A stretch of 64,000 nucleotides of DNA, from the NCBI GenBank assembly GCA_022701365.1, contig JAKUHH010000266.1:1-64000 (forward strand), written 5' to 3'. Positions 47,101 through 58,780 of the stretch are shown one piece after another. This DNA is from Mycocentrospora acerina (taxonomy: Eukaryota; Ascomycota; Dothideomycetes; Pleosporales). Every line of letters starts with the position of its first letter. Position 1 is the first letter of the stretch. Both the position numbers and the translations under genes were made by a program. A model generated the notes under the pieces. That model did no database searches and was not told the DNA's origin. It saw nothing but the letters and a program-made list of their open reading frames with translations.

Positions 47101-49017
47101 GTCGCCATCGACATCTGCCACATCGAGAAGACGATCCTGTGGAAGGGTTCTGCAGAAATTCCTCATGATGTGCTCATCGCTTCTGGCTTGATAAAGTCTC
47201 TCGTTATGACTATGATTGCCCCTCTCAAGCATGTGTAAGTATTTTGAATTCCGATGCCTTGCTCGACCTCTTGATTGAACGTAACCAATCATCGTACGAT
47301 ACAAGTCAAACCGCACAACAAGATTGCATTGCGGAATGTCGAGGCCTTCTTCTGCAACAGAAGTTGCGAACAAACAATTCAGCTCACCTCGTCGAAACTT
47401 TGATACCGTCAATATTTGGGACCGTAGAGAGATGTTATGCTCGCCAAATTGGGAGTTGATACCAACTAGCGTGTCACAGTGGAGGTTCGGACCACCAATA
47501 TGCTCAAAAATAAGCTTCAGGAGTCGAGCAGTTTGGCGTTGCTCGACAAAAACGATAGATCGTGCTTCACCGCTCCGTTCGTAGTACAAATTGAGGTAGT
47601 AGTGAAGTTGACGAACTTTGGAACTCAAGTCTTGCTCACTAAGCGTAGGCAGACCAAAATTGTGCTTTTGTACAAAAGCTGCTGCTTCCCTTAGTCGAGC
47701 CAGATCAGCATCTAATTTTTCCACAGAGCCACCGGCTTTGTTCTCTTTGTTGAATCGATATTCTTCACGATTCTCAAGCTTTCGAGCCTGCTCGTCAGCA
47801 AAAGCAAACGACCAGTACATATCAGAAGCCCAACGGCCGAGCTCGGAACCGATCCGTTTGGAAGCGACGAAGAACTTCTTGAATGGTTGAACATCGCCAT
47901 ATTGCACCTTCACTTTCTGGTGGAATGGTGTCTCAAAATCAGTCTGTAGCTGATCATACAGAGCAATGTGTTCTTCGGGACGGCTGGTACTACTCGAAGC
48001 AAACGTGCCATCTGCTGTTGTAGCAATCCTAGAGCAGAGCAGCTTCTCTAAGTCGCGGGCAGCGGCCTTGATATCATTGTCTTTGGAGCTCTTTACATCC
48101 ACAGGTGAAGCTGTCATCCCGAATATACGAGGTCGTTTGGATTTATCAGGTTCATGGGCGTAGTAGTCTCTCATGATTCGGGCGTAAGGGTGGTTGCTCT
48201 TGGCGTGATGAGCTTCGTCGAAGATGAGGAGGTTGATTTGAGCGACGGTGATGAAAGAGTGCATCAGGCATTGTTGCAGTACTTCTGCTGTGCATATAAT
48301 AACCATGTTATTAGCGAACAGTTTGTCCCAGGTTCCTTTCTGCCACAGAGATGCACCCATAGCGCCGCAAATGCCTTCGACATTTTGATCGAGCCCGCAT
48401 CGCAGAACGTTCGCCTGTTGAAATACAAGGTTCACCGAGTCAACCTGTTGCAATTTAGCATTGCAAGGGGTCTTCATCGATTTTCTTACCAGAAAAAAAG
48501 CTATCCTGCTCACACCACTTTTGGCTCTATGCTCGAGCTCCTCATCGAGGACGTGCCTGAGCAGCAGGGTTGCGATGTGAGTCTTACCTGAACCGGTATC
48601 TAGGACAGCCACAATATTCTCCGACTTTGCTCTCTGGAACAACTCTGTCTGGTAATCGCGGGGGTTTGTGATGCGGACAGTCGTCTCCTGTTTCGCCAGA
48701 ATATCACGGATGGAGAGTTGCTCATCATTACTGCCCTTTACAACCCCATCGACCTCTTTTTGCGTCGCATGGGCACTGATGTTGGCGGCAAAGGCTCTCA
48801 AAATCTGATTCTGGGCTCTTCGTCTCTCTGTAGTCGTACTAGGGCCATGAGTTCGAGGAATATCAGCATCGACGTCTGAATCCTCGTCTCCGTATGAGAC
48901 TTCCCCGTCAAGTACCTGTTTGATCTTCTGAACAGGCTTGGATTCATCTCTAGATTCCGACGCTTCGCCACATGAGTAGTAGTCTAGCTGTTCCTCATCA
49001 ATTTCGGCCCATAACAT
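44139..49017 (-). CDS. DCL1: Dicer-like protein 1
   Basis: Model: complement(join(44139..45354, 45401..45840, 45889..48444, 48490..49017)), 1579 aa; introns of 46, 48 and 45 bp. The 45-bp intron (GTAAGA...CAACAG) is in frame and lacks stops; removing it gives the expected AFFLVDSVNLVFQQ. Helicase: Walker A TGSGKT (142-147), DEAH box in LLIFDEAHHAKS, SAT-like MTASP, ATSVAEEGLDIP and QSRGRARH. Then come a Dicer dimerisation domain, a PAZ-like region, RNase IIIa (NYERLEFLGDCFLK, about 1098) and RNase IIIb (NYQRLEFLGDSLLDMAF, about 1326), and a C-terminal dsRNA-binding region followed by CDC residues. It cuts double-stranded RNA into small RNAs in the cytoplasm; fungal DCL1 also takes part in silencing of unpaired DNA and virus defence. 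Length and order match DCL1 rather than the shorter DCL2. Confidence 0.93.
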
Positions 49018-49472
49018 CTTGTTGCTCGCAACAGTTGGTCAGGCGAGAGCTGGCACGATTTGGAGCGTTCAGTTGTATATCTTGAGAGAAACTCAAGAAA
49101 TGTAGAATGTAGATTCAGTTATCTGGATATCAAAGGTGAGAGACGTCTACGTTGTGTTTGTCCAGGCTCAGCCTAACACCCTGACAGAGAGCAAACAGGG
49201 CAAGTATCTACTCCGTCACCGCCTACTTTGGCGATGTGCTGAATGCTTTATGCTCAAAATGAACACGTGTCTTCACCACCACAAATGTCAGCGTGTGCGT
49301 TAGATAGGGCCAAGTTTAAGTCGAGGTTCGTTTGAGGTCGTGGCGGGGTACGCGTTCGTGGTGCAAAAGCAACCGTGCGCTGAGACGCGCAGGCACGTGT
49401 CCTTCCCAATCATAGTTTACAACTTCCTGCACATCTTCAATCTCAACACACAACTCTTGCATAACTCTCAAA
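49018..49472. promoter_or_regulatory. Divergent promoter region DCL1 / TAP42
   Basis: 455 bp between divergent ATGs. The TAP42 side has a pyrimidine- and CA-rich leader (ATCTTCAATCTCAACACACA). No specific element was recognised. Confidence 0.45.
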
Positions 49473-50693
49473 ATGGCGGATGAACCACAAAGTATAAGGG
49501 GTCTCTTCATGAGTGCGGAGCGCGCGCGTAAGGATCTTGCATCATCATACGACAGCAACAGTCCCGCCTTTCAAGAAAACCTCAACACTGCGATTGCCAC
49601 TTACCAGGAATGTCTAAAACTTGCCGAGCAAGTCTCGCTCTTCAGTCCAAATGAAACTTTAGAAGATATTTCTTCCTCAGACCTGCAGTCAGTTTTTTAC
49701 CCGTGCACCCCCACCCTCAACTTTTCGCGACTCTCCTGAACCTCGGCGTCTTTATTCGTGGCTTACCTATTAATTAGGTACATGGCAATTAATTACCACT
49801 TGGCAGAACTGGGTCAAAAGATTGCCAGCACAGACATTTCTGTAAGGAAAAAGAACATCTTACAGGCACGATTGTACTATGAGCGTTTTCTGAAGCTCCT
49901 GGATTCTTATGATGTGCTCAACAAGGGAGATGCGAAGCTTTACGAGCTGTATGTTGAAGACAAGGAAAACTTTGCCACTGCCAGCACGCGAGATGCTGCA
50001 GCAAGAAGAGACGCTAAGATCACCCGATTTCGTGAGGAAAAGGAGCTGAAGCGAAAGCTCGAGGTAAGTTACGCCAACCTCATTCCGCTTGACGAACAAG
50101 ACAAAGCTAAAACCTATGTACAGTATTTGCAGCAGAACCCTAAGCTCGCTGAGAACGATGAACAAGTGGTTCGGGAACTGAATCTAACAAATCTTGCGTT
50201 TATGGTTCACCAAACGTTCCAGTCGCTCGAGTCAGTTGCTCAAGAATTGCATATCATCTCCCTGGCACCCCCCACGCCTACACAAGGACCAACTGCGCCA
50301 GGGTCAGACGTCCGCCAAGACCGCAGAAACAAAGACAACTACTCTGAACGTCTTGATGGCCAACTGGCTGGACTCGGATACTCCGGACCCATTCTCAGCC
50401 CTGACGGCAGACCGATGCGCCCATTTACACTTCTGGACAGTCGGCAGACGCTAAAGAAAAATGTCTTCCGTCCAGACCATAGCCTCCCGACCATGACAAT
50501 CGATGAGTACCTTGAGGAGGAGAAGAAGAGGGGTGGTATCATCGAGGGAGGTGGTCCACAGAGTGAGATTCGCCCAGAGCCCAACGAGGATGACCTCGAT
50601 GCGGCTGATGCAGAGACGATGAAGCAGCGTGCATGGGATGACTTCACAGAGGAGAATCCTAAAGGCTCTGGAAACACACTGAACAGGGGATAA
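49473..50693 (+). CDS. TAP42: Tap42/alpha4-like regulator of type 2A phosphatases
   Basis: Model: join(49473..49687, 49778..50063, 50124..50693), 356 aa. Intron 1 (90 bp, GTCAGT donor) joins SSSDLQ to YMAINYHLAEL. Intron 2 (60 bp, GTAAGT...TACAG) is in frame and stop-free; its removal gives ELKRKLEYLQQNPKLAENDE, as the family predicts. The N-terminal helical repeat domain (about 1-235, YYERFLKLLDSYDVL, NLAFMVHQTFQSLE) binds the phosphatase catalytic subunit. A disordered acidic C-terminus holds the conserved RPFTLLDSRQTLKKNVFRPD, TMTIDEYLEEE and WDDFTEENPKGSGNTLNRG. Tap42 links TOR signalling to PP2A-like phosphatases in the cytosol. Confidence 0.93.
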
Positions 50694-50815
50694 AAAGAAG
50701 CTGTGAATTTAAGTCAGATACACAAATGAAACTGTTAATGAAGTGATGATAATCGGTTCATAGATTTTCATCCCCTTGAGCGATACTATGCTTTCCCCTA
50801 GAGGCACCATCTAGA

Positions 50816-51709
50816 TCAAATCCGTTCCGGCGCCAACTCAGGCCACTTCTTCGTCACAATCTGCATTAATCCCTTTGACAAAACCTCATACGCCTTCGCA
50901 TCCAAGTGCAAACCATCTGTAAACCACCCCTCCCTAAACTCCTTCGCATCCGCAAGTCCACAACCTGGCAATCTCTCCTCGTCGTACTTCTCCTCCCTGC
51001 TCTCCTGCCCCCTCCCTTCCTCCTCCAACGCCTTCTCAACCAACATTCCCCAGTAATCCAGGCCAACAACCATTCCCGTGTCCTCATACTCGGCTGCGAT
51101 GCGCATAATCTCCTCCGCATACCGCTTCTTACTCATATAAGTCTTATACGCACGGTCTTTTTTCTCGTTCCACTCTGACGTCGGACAATTGACTGGCGGT
51201 GGGGTGATGAGTATGACTTTCGTCGAGGACAGAGCATCGTGGGTAAGGATTGTATCTACAAAATCGCGTATGTTGAATGAAAATGCGGAGAGGGGCACAT
51301 ATTCTGTATTTCCAATCAGACAGGCGTCGTTTGCGCCGAGGAATATGGTGAAAAGCAGTGTGGGTGAGGCGTGGGGAGAGGTTGCACGCGTGATGATTCG
51401 AGAAAAGTCGGAAGACAGGTCGGTGGATGTGTAGCTTAGGATTGTTAGTGGCAAGGTGATGTCTGTGAAGGTGGGTGAGTTGGAGTTTTAGTACCCTGCT
51501 TTGCCTGTTTTCTGTGGTCAGGAACTACTCGCAGTAAAACTTGGACAAACATGTTGGTTTAGAAAGGTACCTTTGTTCAAAATTTTCACTTTTCCTTCAT
51601 ACTGCTTTTCAAGGAACCATCCAAATCCCTTTGTTTTGTCGTCAAAGCTCCATTCTGTCAGTGAGTCACCGAAAAGCACAAACTCAGGCAAGCTATTGGA
51701 AGGAATCAT
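50816..51709 (-). CDS. SGNH/GDSL esterase, IAH1-like (isoamyl acetate hydrolase family)
   Basis: Best model: complement(join(50816..51462, 51571..51709)), 261 aa; a 108-bp intron with GTACCT donor, TACTAAA branch and TTCACAG acceptor. Catalytic blocks: block I FGDSLTEWSF with the Ser nucleophile, block III FLGANDAC (Gly and Asn of the oxyanion hole), block V FTDGLHLDAKAYEVL (Asp and His). These fit the IAH1-like branch that hydrolyses short acetate esters. The family usually reads 'LN.G.AGYTST' at the exon joint; here the model reads LNKDITLPLTILSYTSTD, so the junction carries about nine extra residues or the true splice differs. The catalytic blocks are unaffected. Convergent with TAP42 (122 bp between stops). 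Confidence 0.85.
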
Positions 51710-52203
51710 AGTTTTGTACTGGCTGCTTGTCGACCGAGTCTTTACATCAATGTCCAGCTCAGTGTTCAGCTCTGATTATTGTTTGTCAAATATGCAAGCA
51801 AATCAGGCAACAATCCTAGACCGCATTTGGTCTGGACAAGTACGATGCACGTGATGCGGCATGCATTGAACTACAAAGATTGCAGAGCACATTATGTTCT
51901 TTCCTAAGAAAGATACAAGATGTCTGTATGGCGATTTTACTCTCATATGCTCCAATTCTACATGCCCATCACTTTGTTGAAAATATCGAGTCGTCTAAAA
52001 GTGGTCATTATGACCTCAGTCTTTCGTTGCGCACACTCGTCATATTCCGCAGTACTCTGCCAGTTAAGAAAGGCGCGTAGTTTCTGCTCTCCTGAATTGA
52101 AAAAAACAAACTTTCACAAACTCCGCAGTTGCATTCAGCAGAAATATTCCATCACTACTTGAAATTATAAGTTCTAACAAGCACCCTCGACAACCTCCGC
52201 AAG
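51710..52203. other. Divergent intergenic, no gene
   Basis: 494 bp between the IAH1-like start and the small gene at 52204. Frames at 51880-52080 and 51920-52162 are short and unconvincing. It should contain both promoters. Confidence 0.45.
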
Positions 52204-52566
52204 ATGTCTCCCATTGCCAAATTTCGAAATGTTCAACGCCTACATATCCAATCGGCCGCACGCGTATTCAGCACCACACGCTTTGTTCGATCTGACGGCG
52301 ACAAGTTGATGGGGAAGGACCCAAAAGAAAACTTTCCTGATCCTTCTCCCAACTCATCTGCAGCGCCCAACCGCAAAGTGCGCACTAAGACGCAAAATAA
52401 CGACCAGCAGTCCAGTGCATCCACCGAAGAGCATAAGACAGGTGACGATCATCCAGCAAAACAACCTGACTATCAGGCGGAGCCATCAAGGAAGACAGGG
52501 ATTGGTGGTGGAGAGGAAGTTAGAGGTGGTAAAGCGGGACTTGGAGAAAGAGGCGATAAGCAGTAA
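52204..52566 (+). CDS. Small hypothetical protein with probable mitochondrial presequence
   Basis: 120 aa, single exon. I do not recognise the family. The N-terminus (MSPIAKFRNVQRLHIQSAAR then VFSTTRFVRSDGD) is rich in Arg, Ser and hydrophobic residues with no acidic residue before position 31, as in mitochondrial targeting sequences. The remainder is hydrophilic, rich in Asp, Lys, Ser, Pro and Gly, and looks disordered (KDPKENFPDPSPNSSAAPN, TGIGGGEEVRGGKAGLGER). Placement between normal core genes, an ATG in a plausible context (CAAGATGTC) and an AT-rich 3' flank favour a real gene. Function unknown. Confidence 0.6.
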   Translation: MSPIAKFRNVQRLHIQSAARVFSTTRFVRSDGDKLMGKDPKENFPDPSPNSSAAPNRKVRTKTQNNDQQSSASTEEHKTGDDHPAKQPDYQAEPSRKTGIGGGEEVRGGKAGLGERGDKQ

Positions 52567-54869
52567 GACGCCAACGAAGAAAATGTGGCAGCGTGGGATG
52601 CATGTTGTGATGGAAGCAGAATAAGATCAACTAGGCTTGCAACCATTGAATACTCCTTTTCGTTTTTTTTTAACTTCTAACTCGATATTGATGGGCGTTT
52701 AATAGTATTCATATTTTGATAAGACAAGCATGCACGAGGATCGCCGTTGTGGATGCACTCGAAGATCCTCGTGGCAGAAGCAGGGATCTCCGCACCACGT
52801 ATGATTTACCGTGCTTAAACCCATTTCGGCCATTGTGCCCATGGATGCCTTGTACGGATGGACTTCTTCCTATAGATATTAAACCATTTCAATACGGACA
52901 GGCTTCCGGCCGATTCCAGAAGCTTGGCATGGGGTGTCAGGAATGGAAAATCCTCTGATACGTAAACTTCTAAACGCGTTGTGCTCGAGCGATACGCAGC
53001 ACAAGATTAAGGATGAACATTGATGTTGTAGATGAAAGAAGATTTAACGACCCAGAAAGATAAGCATCTTGATCCTGTGTTTGGCTTTTACGGAAGCTTC
53101 GGACAACAGGATTGCTACGAGTAAGCGATACGAGGTCCGATTCGCCTACACGGGAAAAAAACCCAAGATATTCTCCGCAATCGAACGTGTGCCGGGACGA
53201 TACGGCAGTTTCACCTCTAGGCCTCGATGAAGCGAACTAGCATAGAATACTGAGGTCACTAAGCAGAAGCGGTTCCCTGTAATGCAAACCTTCCGTCGTA
53301 CGACTTTAGTAGCTTGCACCTTCAGTAACGCCTCCGAGATGCTTCATGAATGGCGCTTGTGAGGGACGGTAAAGGAGAAGCTGAATATCGAAAAGTGCAG
53401 TATCCGGGCCAAGGTGGCAATGAAGCGTGAAGTCTAAACCCCTGCAATTGAAATGTCATAAAGTGCACGTCTGCAGGGACAGGCAAGTCTTGAAGTAACC
53501 AGACCCTCGGTGTAGACATGTGCAGTCCAACCCTCCTTGGTGGTGATGTCCGAGGCGGGTTCAACGTTTCTTAGCTTCCCTGATAAGGGGAGATGACAGT
53601 GATATTAGAAAGAGCCCTGACGCTATCCTTAGGCCAACGGCCTTGTGCTTTAGGAGAGTGTGTGGCGGCTAGGGTGGAGCGCACGTTGTGTGGGGCATAG
53701 TGCGGTGCTAGGGGAGGAGGGGGGACGAGCCGAGAGAGCCATCCCCTGCAGGGGTGAGGGACGGTTGAGTGATGGCAGGAAGAGGTGATGATCCGTGGCC
53801 GTCGAGATAACAACGTGGGTTGAGGCAGGTAATCCTGGTGATTCAAAGGCGGCCCGTATCTCAAAGGATGTGGGAGCGTCTGAAGAGGCAGTGATTTGGG
53901 CATCGCACAATTCTCGGCACGTGGGGTCGCAGGCCAATGTCTGCGCTCTCTGGCACGAGATGGCAAGGCTGCAAGGCGCTGGCAGGAAACCCGTGGGGTT
54001 TGTGGACGACGGAGTTTGTCTACATAGTACAGCTTGACGGGGGTGGAGACTTCCCAACTGGGCACGCAGAGAGGATCGCTGGGCTAGTGCAGCACGACGG
54101 AAGCCCCCAATGGGGATTGTCAGGGCCGCTTGCGAGGATGGCCAGACGGAGCCTCAGTCGAGTTAGACGTGTTGCGTAATAACAGGGCTGTTCGTGATCA
54201 CCAAAGCAGCGACCACGCCATGCCGGCCTGCTCTTGCTCGACGTGCCCGGCACAGACAGTGGACGCATGGGCGGATGCGCGTTATCGCCCGTGACAAACA
54301 CGTCCAGTCAAGAGTCGAGCTGGCACGCACTCGACGTGGCACAACGCCCGCCTTGGCCTGGACGTACGCAGTAGTGGGTTTCCGGCTGTGCGGATCCTGC
54401 ATCATGCTTGGAGCATCCGTTGGGACGGCATGTAGCGTCTGGAGAGGGCAGCTTGTGACATGGCTGCGAGAGCACCGCGAATTTGATATCATGTCCGCCG
54501 GCCCTGGGCGTTCCCTGCGCATTCTACCCCACGCCTCCCGCTGTCAAGAACCCGTGCGACTCGCGACTCGACTGCCATAGGCGGTAGCATGCTCACCACG
54601 ACGAGCATTTGCAAGACTCCCCCGTGCCTCTTTTGCGTCGACTGCGTGCCTCTGTTCCACCCCAGGCCAGAGCCATAGCCAGAGCCATAGCCAGAGCCAG
54701 AGCCAAAGCCATAGTCACGGTCACAGCCATAGTCACGGTCACAGCCACGACGGCATTACGCCTGGGCAGGACAAAAAGACTGACATGGCATCAGGGTAAG
54801 CCGGGCTGTTCCCTCATGCGCCCGCAGCTGTGCAGGCACGTGCAAGTCCTCTGACATGGCTGCAGGTCC
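52567..54869. other. 2.3 kb gene-free stretch upstream of TSC1
   Basis: 52567-53600 has normal composition and no credible frame. 53600-54600 is GC-richer, with open frames in several overlapping phases (for example 53571-54065 minus and 54194-54580 plus) that lack homology and look like chance. The last part includes a simple repeat and the probable TSC1 leader. No RNA gene was recognised. Confidence 0.45.
54663..54752. repeat. Imperfect tandem repeat (CCAGAGCCATAG / CACGGTCACAGCCATAGT)
   Basis: Successive units such as AGCCATAGCCAGAGCCATAG and CACGGTCACAGCCATAGT lie about 120-200 bp upstream of the TSC1 start. The array is short and imperfect and is probably neutral sequence in the promoter or leader. 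Confidence 0.7.
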
Positions 54870-57800
54870 ATGAAAGAGACCATCAGGGCGCTCAACACCG
54901 CCTTTGCTGCCCCCTCCACGCCCTACCCGCTGCCTGACGAGCTATGCGACACAATAGCCAGCTTCCTCGAGCGCTATGACGACATCGACGACCACGACTC
55001 TCAGCGCTTCCACGACGACCTCCACAGCGTCTACCAGCGCCATGTTGCCAGCAGCCCCGACAAGCTTGGCTCCTTCCTGCTGGTGCTGCGACTGGTGCGC
55101 CCAGCCCTCACCGGGGAGACGCGGCTGACGGTGTGGTGGGATCTCGTGCTCAAGCCCACCATCGACGGAATAGGGCGCAAGAGACGTGAGATTGACGATG
55201 CCAGCGAGTTTCTGCAGAGCATACTCGTCTATGATGATGCTGCTGCTGCTGCTGCAGACCTGGCTGGTGACGCTGCACGCCTGTCTCGCCTCTTTACAAC
55301 ACGCCTGCTCGACGCATACCTGGCCCGCACCAACGTCCTCTCCTCGTGGGAAGATGCAGTGAGCCCAGAGAACGAGTTTGTATCGCACGAGCTCGAATCT
55401 ATCTTGGTGGCATTTGGGCGCAAGATGCCAAAAGTGAGTCCTTCCAAGACATGTGCCCAATCGCTTTGCTAAACACGTTAGGCTCTGCTGCTCGCTCTCG
55501 ATGAGCTCTTCGTCCAGAAGCAGCATCGCATCCAGGCCTTGAACCTGCTCAGCGCCTTCGTCAGGCTGCAGCCCCCACATCTCCATCTCGTTCTCGAAAC
55601 ACCGCTCATCCAGAACTTGCAGAAGAGTCTGCTCATCGACACCTCTTCCACCGTCATCGAACTCGCCCTAGTCGTCCTCATCATGTTCTTACCCCACATC
55701 TGCGGCACTTTGTCTTCTGATCAGAGCCTGAGGTTGAAATGCTTTTTGATCTACAGCAGGGTACTTTGTTGGGACAAGCTTGGGAATGCCGAAGACTCAA
55801 AATCCACATTCAACAGCACCCAAGACCAAAGCGATGAGAGCGATGAGGACGAGGTAGAATCTGATCAAGCATGGGAACGAGTGCAGCATTCTATGGATTA
55901 TCCTGACTCGTCCCCGCCAACGCTAATGCATTACTTTACCTTTCTTTACGGCCTCTTTCCACTCAACTTTATGAGTTTTATCCGTAAGCCTCGAAGATAC
56001 CTCAAGTCGCTCAACTTTCCTAGTGCTCGCGACTTCGACCTCGATCAAGACCTTATCCATAGTAGAACCGAGCCGTACCGAAGAGCTCACTTATTACATC
56101 CCAATATGTTCTCGACTACAGTCGAAGATGAACTGAACGAGCACAGATGGTTGAAGAGCGACCCTGCGGATGTCGTGACTGAGTGCATGGATCTTTGTGT
56201 GGCTGTGTCTACGACGCTGGAAAGTCCTGGACCACCACCTGCTGCGAAGTTACCCCCTATTCCAGATATCCCGGCTGAATTCACATTGGACAAGAATGAG
56301 ACTATCGCAAACGACTCGAGTGTAAGCTGGAGAAATACACAGTCGACGATGAATGTGCCCTCTAGCGAGATCCCAGACGTCCCGAGACTTGAAACTGCGC
56401 ATGCACAGGGTACCGCTACAGCTGGCGACTTTGCAACAGAAGAAAGTGCAGGCCCTCACAGCATTACAAGCGCTGGACAGGAAACTGGAGAGACATTAAA
56501 GCAATCCGCTAGTCCATTGACGATCAAGGTGGTCAGATCACCTTCTCTTCCTCTGAAAGACCGAAACACGCTAGATTCGCCTACGCTGCCATCTTTCAAG
56601 GAGTCCAAGAAACAACACATGGCAACCACGCCTCATGGTTTTGTATCTCGAAAGTCTAGTCTCGACAACTTTGCTCAAAGCGTGACTAGAACGAATTCTC
56701 CTACCCACTTCAGTTTCCAGAGTCAGAGCATGCCTTCCTTGCAAAGAGAGATTATGCTTCTTCGAAATGATCTCAACTTTGAGCGTTATCTGAAAATGCA
56801 GCACCTGGCTCACATCGGTCATCTCCAGCGAAAACACATCAAGGAGGCAACGGCGGAGGCGGAAACCCATAACTTGATCAACTCTAACAAGACTTTAAAG
56901 GCCAGACTTGCTAAAGCGAATGAACTGTACGCTCAGTTGAAGAAGGAGACACTCACTAGCCGAAATCAATCAAAGAGATGGGAAAGTGACTTGGGAGCCA
57001 AAGTGCGAGCGTATAAAGAGAGCGAAAAAACGTGGAATAATGACGGCGACAGTTTGCGTTTCCAATTGCAGAAGACGCAATCCGATTACGAACACCTCAA
57101 AAACATTGTAGAGAAGGCGGAAGCTGAGCGGCTTAAAGCTCAGCAACGAACACGAGCCTTGGAATATGATCTAGACCACTACAGCAACGTCCAGCAGAAA
57201 CTCGAGGTTGCCGAGGAAAAGATAGTCGCGTACGAGTCTCAGACTAAGGACCTGAACGTATTACTTCAGGAGCGGACTGCATTGCGGAACGAGCTTGAAA
57301 TCACGAACATGCGACTGAACAGTCGAGAGGTGGAACGTGAACGTTCGATCAAGGCATACGAGCGACGCATCATGGAGCTCGAAACGCGACTGCAAATGGC
57401 GGAAAAGACTAGTACCAAGCCTGGTCAGCTTCCTGCCTCTGTCCAGCAAATGCTAGATACAGCTTTGGCAGCAAGCAATAACAGACTGGAAAAGCTTAAG
57501 AAAACACACTACGAGTTGCACAAACAATTTACAGAATTGACATTAAAATGTCAGGATCTTGAGGGTGAGCGGCTCGCAGAAATCGACCGCTTCCCTATGC
57601 CTCAAGGTTCGAAGCCGTACGAATTGGATCAGTCGCAGATCAGTCGCAACTCCAGCACACGTCAGGCAAGCAGTCATAACGCAAGATTTCTACCATCACT
57701 TGTCACGGAGACAATGCCCCGCGAAGATCGGGATTCTTACATTGATTACCACTCCCCGACCTCAGTAAGCAATGCAACAGCCACTGCTCCCCCCTCTCGT

Positions 57801-58238
57801 CTTATCCGAGGCGAATCCACGGCGTCTCAAAGGAATCAGGCTGCCCAAATTTCACCTCTACCGTATCCTGCATTTGGTGGTGGTGTGGTGCCAGAGTATC
57901 CTGGAATGCGCGACGGCACCATCAACAGCCTCTACGGACCACGGAAAGCAAGCGCTCCCAATGCGGTTCAATCAAGCAGCAAGAGTTCATGGTCTGTCAA
58001 CACTGATGGCAGTGGCGGTAAAGACAAGAAGGAGAAGGAAAAGGACAAGGTGGAGATCAAGCCGGAAGTTAGGGTCTTTGGTCGTGGTGAGTTCCTTGTG
58101 CTACGCTTGTGTGAGACTATAGACTGACAGGAAGCAGGTGGCGCGCAGAATACGGGGAAAAAACCCAAGGACAAGGAACAGAAAAAGGCTGCAGTCACCA
58201 AGACGGGTGGCTTTCGCGGGCTGAAAGGCATCATGTAG
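54870..58238 (+). CDS. TSC1: Hamartin / Tsc1 homologue
   Basis: Model: join(54870..55433, 55482..58086, 58138..58238), 1089 aa; introns of 48 and 51 bp. Joins read GRKMPKALLLALDELFVQ and VRVFGRGGAQNTGKK. The N-terminal helical hamartin domain (about 1-350) includes LLIDTSSTVIELALVVLIMF, FLPHICGTL and HYFTFLYGLFPLNFMSFIRK, the conserved Tsc1 core. A Ser/Thr/Pro-rich middle follows, then a long coiled coil (about 600-890), then a Ser-rich and Lys-rich tail ending TKTGGFRGLKGIM. With Tsc2 it forms the complex that turns off the Rheb GTPase and so restrains TOR. Tsc2 is not in the window. An upstream start is possible, but 54870 gives the normal hamartin opening. Confidence 0.88.
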
Positions 58239-58542
58239 GATAATGTATGACCGGGTCGTCGACCCTCGTCCGCAGATGCACATGAACATTCTCGACAACG
58301 GGACATGTATGACTAGTGCCATTTAGCAGGCTAGAATGTGTGCACTTGCATCCCCGTTGGATACGGCTCAACGCCTTCCACCCCATCCACCAAGTGTTGG
58401 GAAGGAACTCGACGGAGAATTTTTTTTTTCAAAAGCTCCAGAGCCTTCTTCCCTTCTCCCTTTTCTTTTCTTTGTTTGTAAGAGAGACTTTTTTGTTTAT
58501 TTGTTTGTTTGTTAAATCATGTTTAGTCCCTGCTGTCCCAAC

Positions 58543-58568
58543 CAGTCAGTCAGTCAGTCAGTCAGTCA
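58543..58568. repeat. Tetranucleotide microsatellite (CAGT)n, about 6.5 copies
   Basis: 26 bp of perfect CAGT repeat in the TSC1 3' flank. Confidence 0.9.
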
Positions 58569-58734
58569 ATTATCAGCATTCTGCATTCACAACCCACGGC
58601 GTTGGGGTTTTGTGCGGCGCAGATGGTGAGGCTCCTTTGTCTTTCTTTTTTTTATGTTTTATGGGGAGTTTTCTTTTTTTTTTGCAATTCATGTAAATAT
58701 CTATATAAACGCGCTTTTTGCGTGTTCTCTTTTG

Positions 58735-58780
58735 TTTTGGTTTGGTTTGGTTTGGCTTGTCTTGGCTTGGCTTGGGGTGG
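58735..58780. repeat. Pentanucleotide repeat (TTTGG / CTTGG)n
   Basis: Repeated TTTGG units grade into CTTGG units and end in a GGGG run, in non-coding DNA between convergent genes. Confidence 0.8.
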
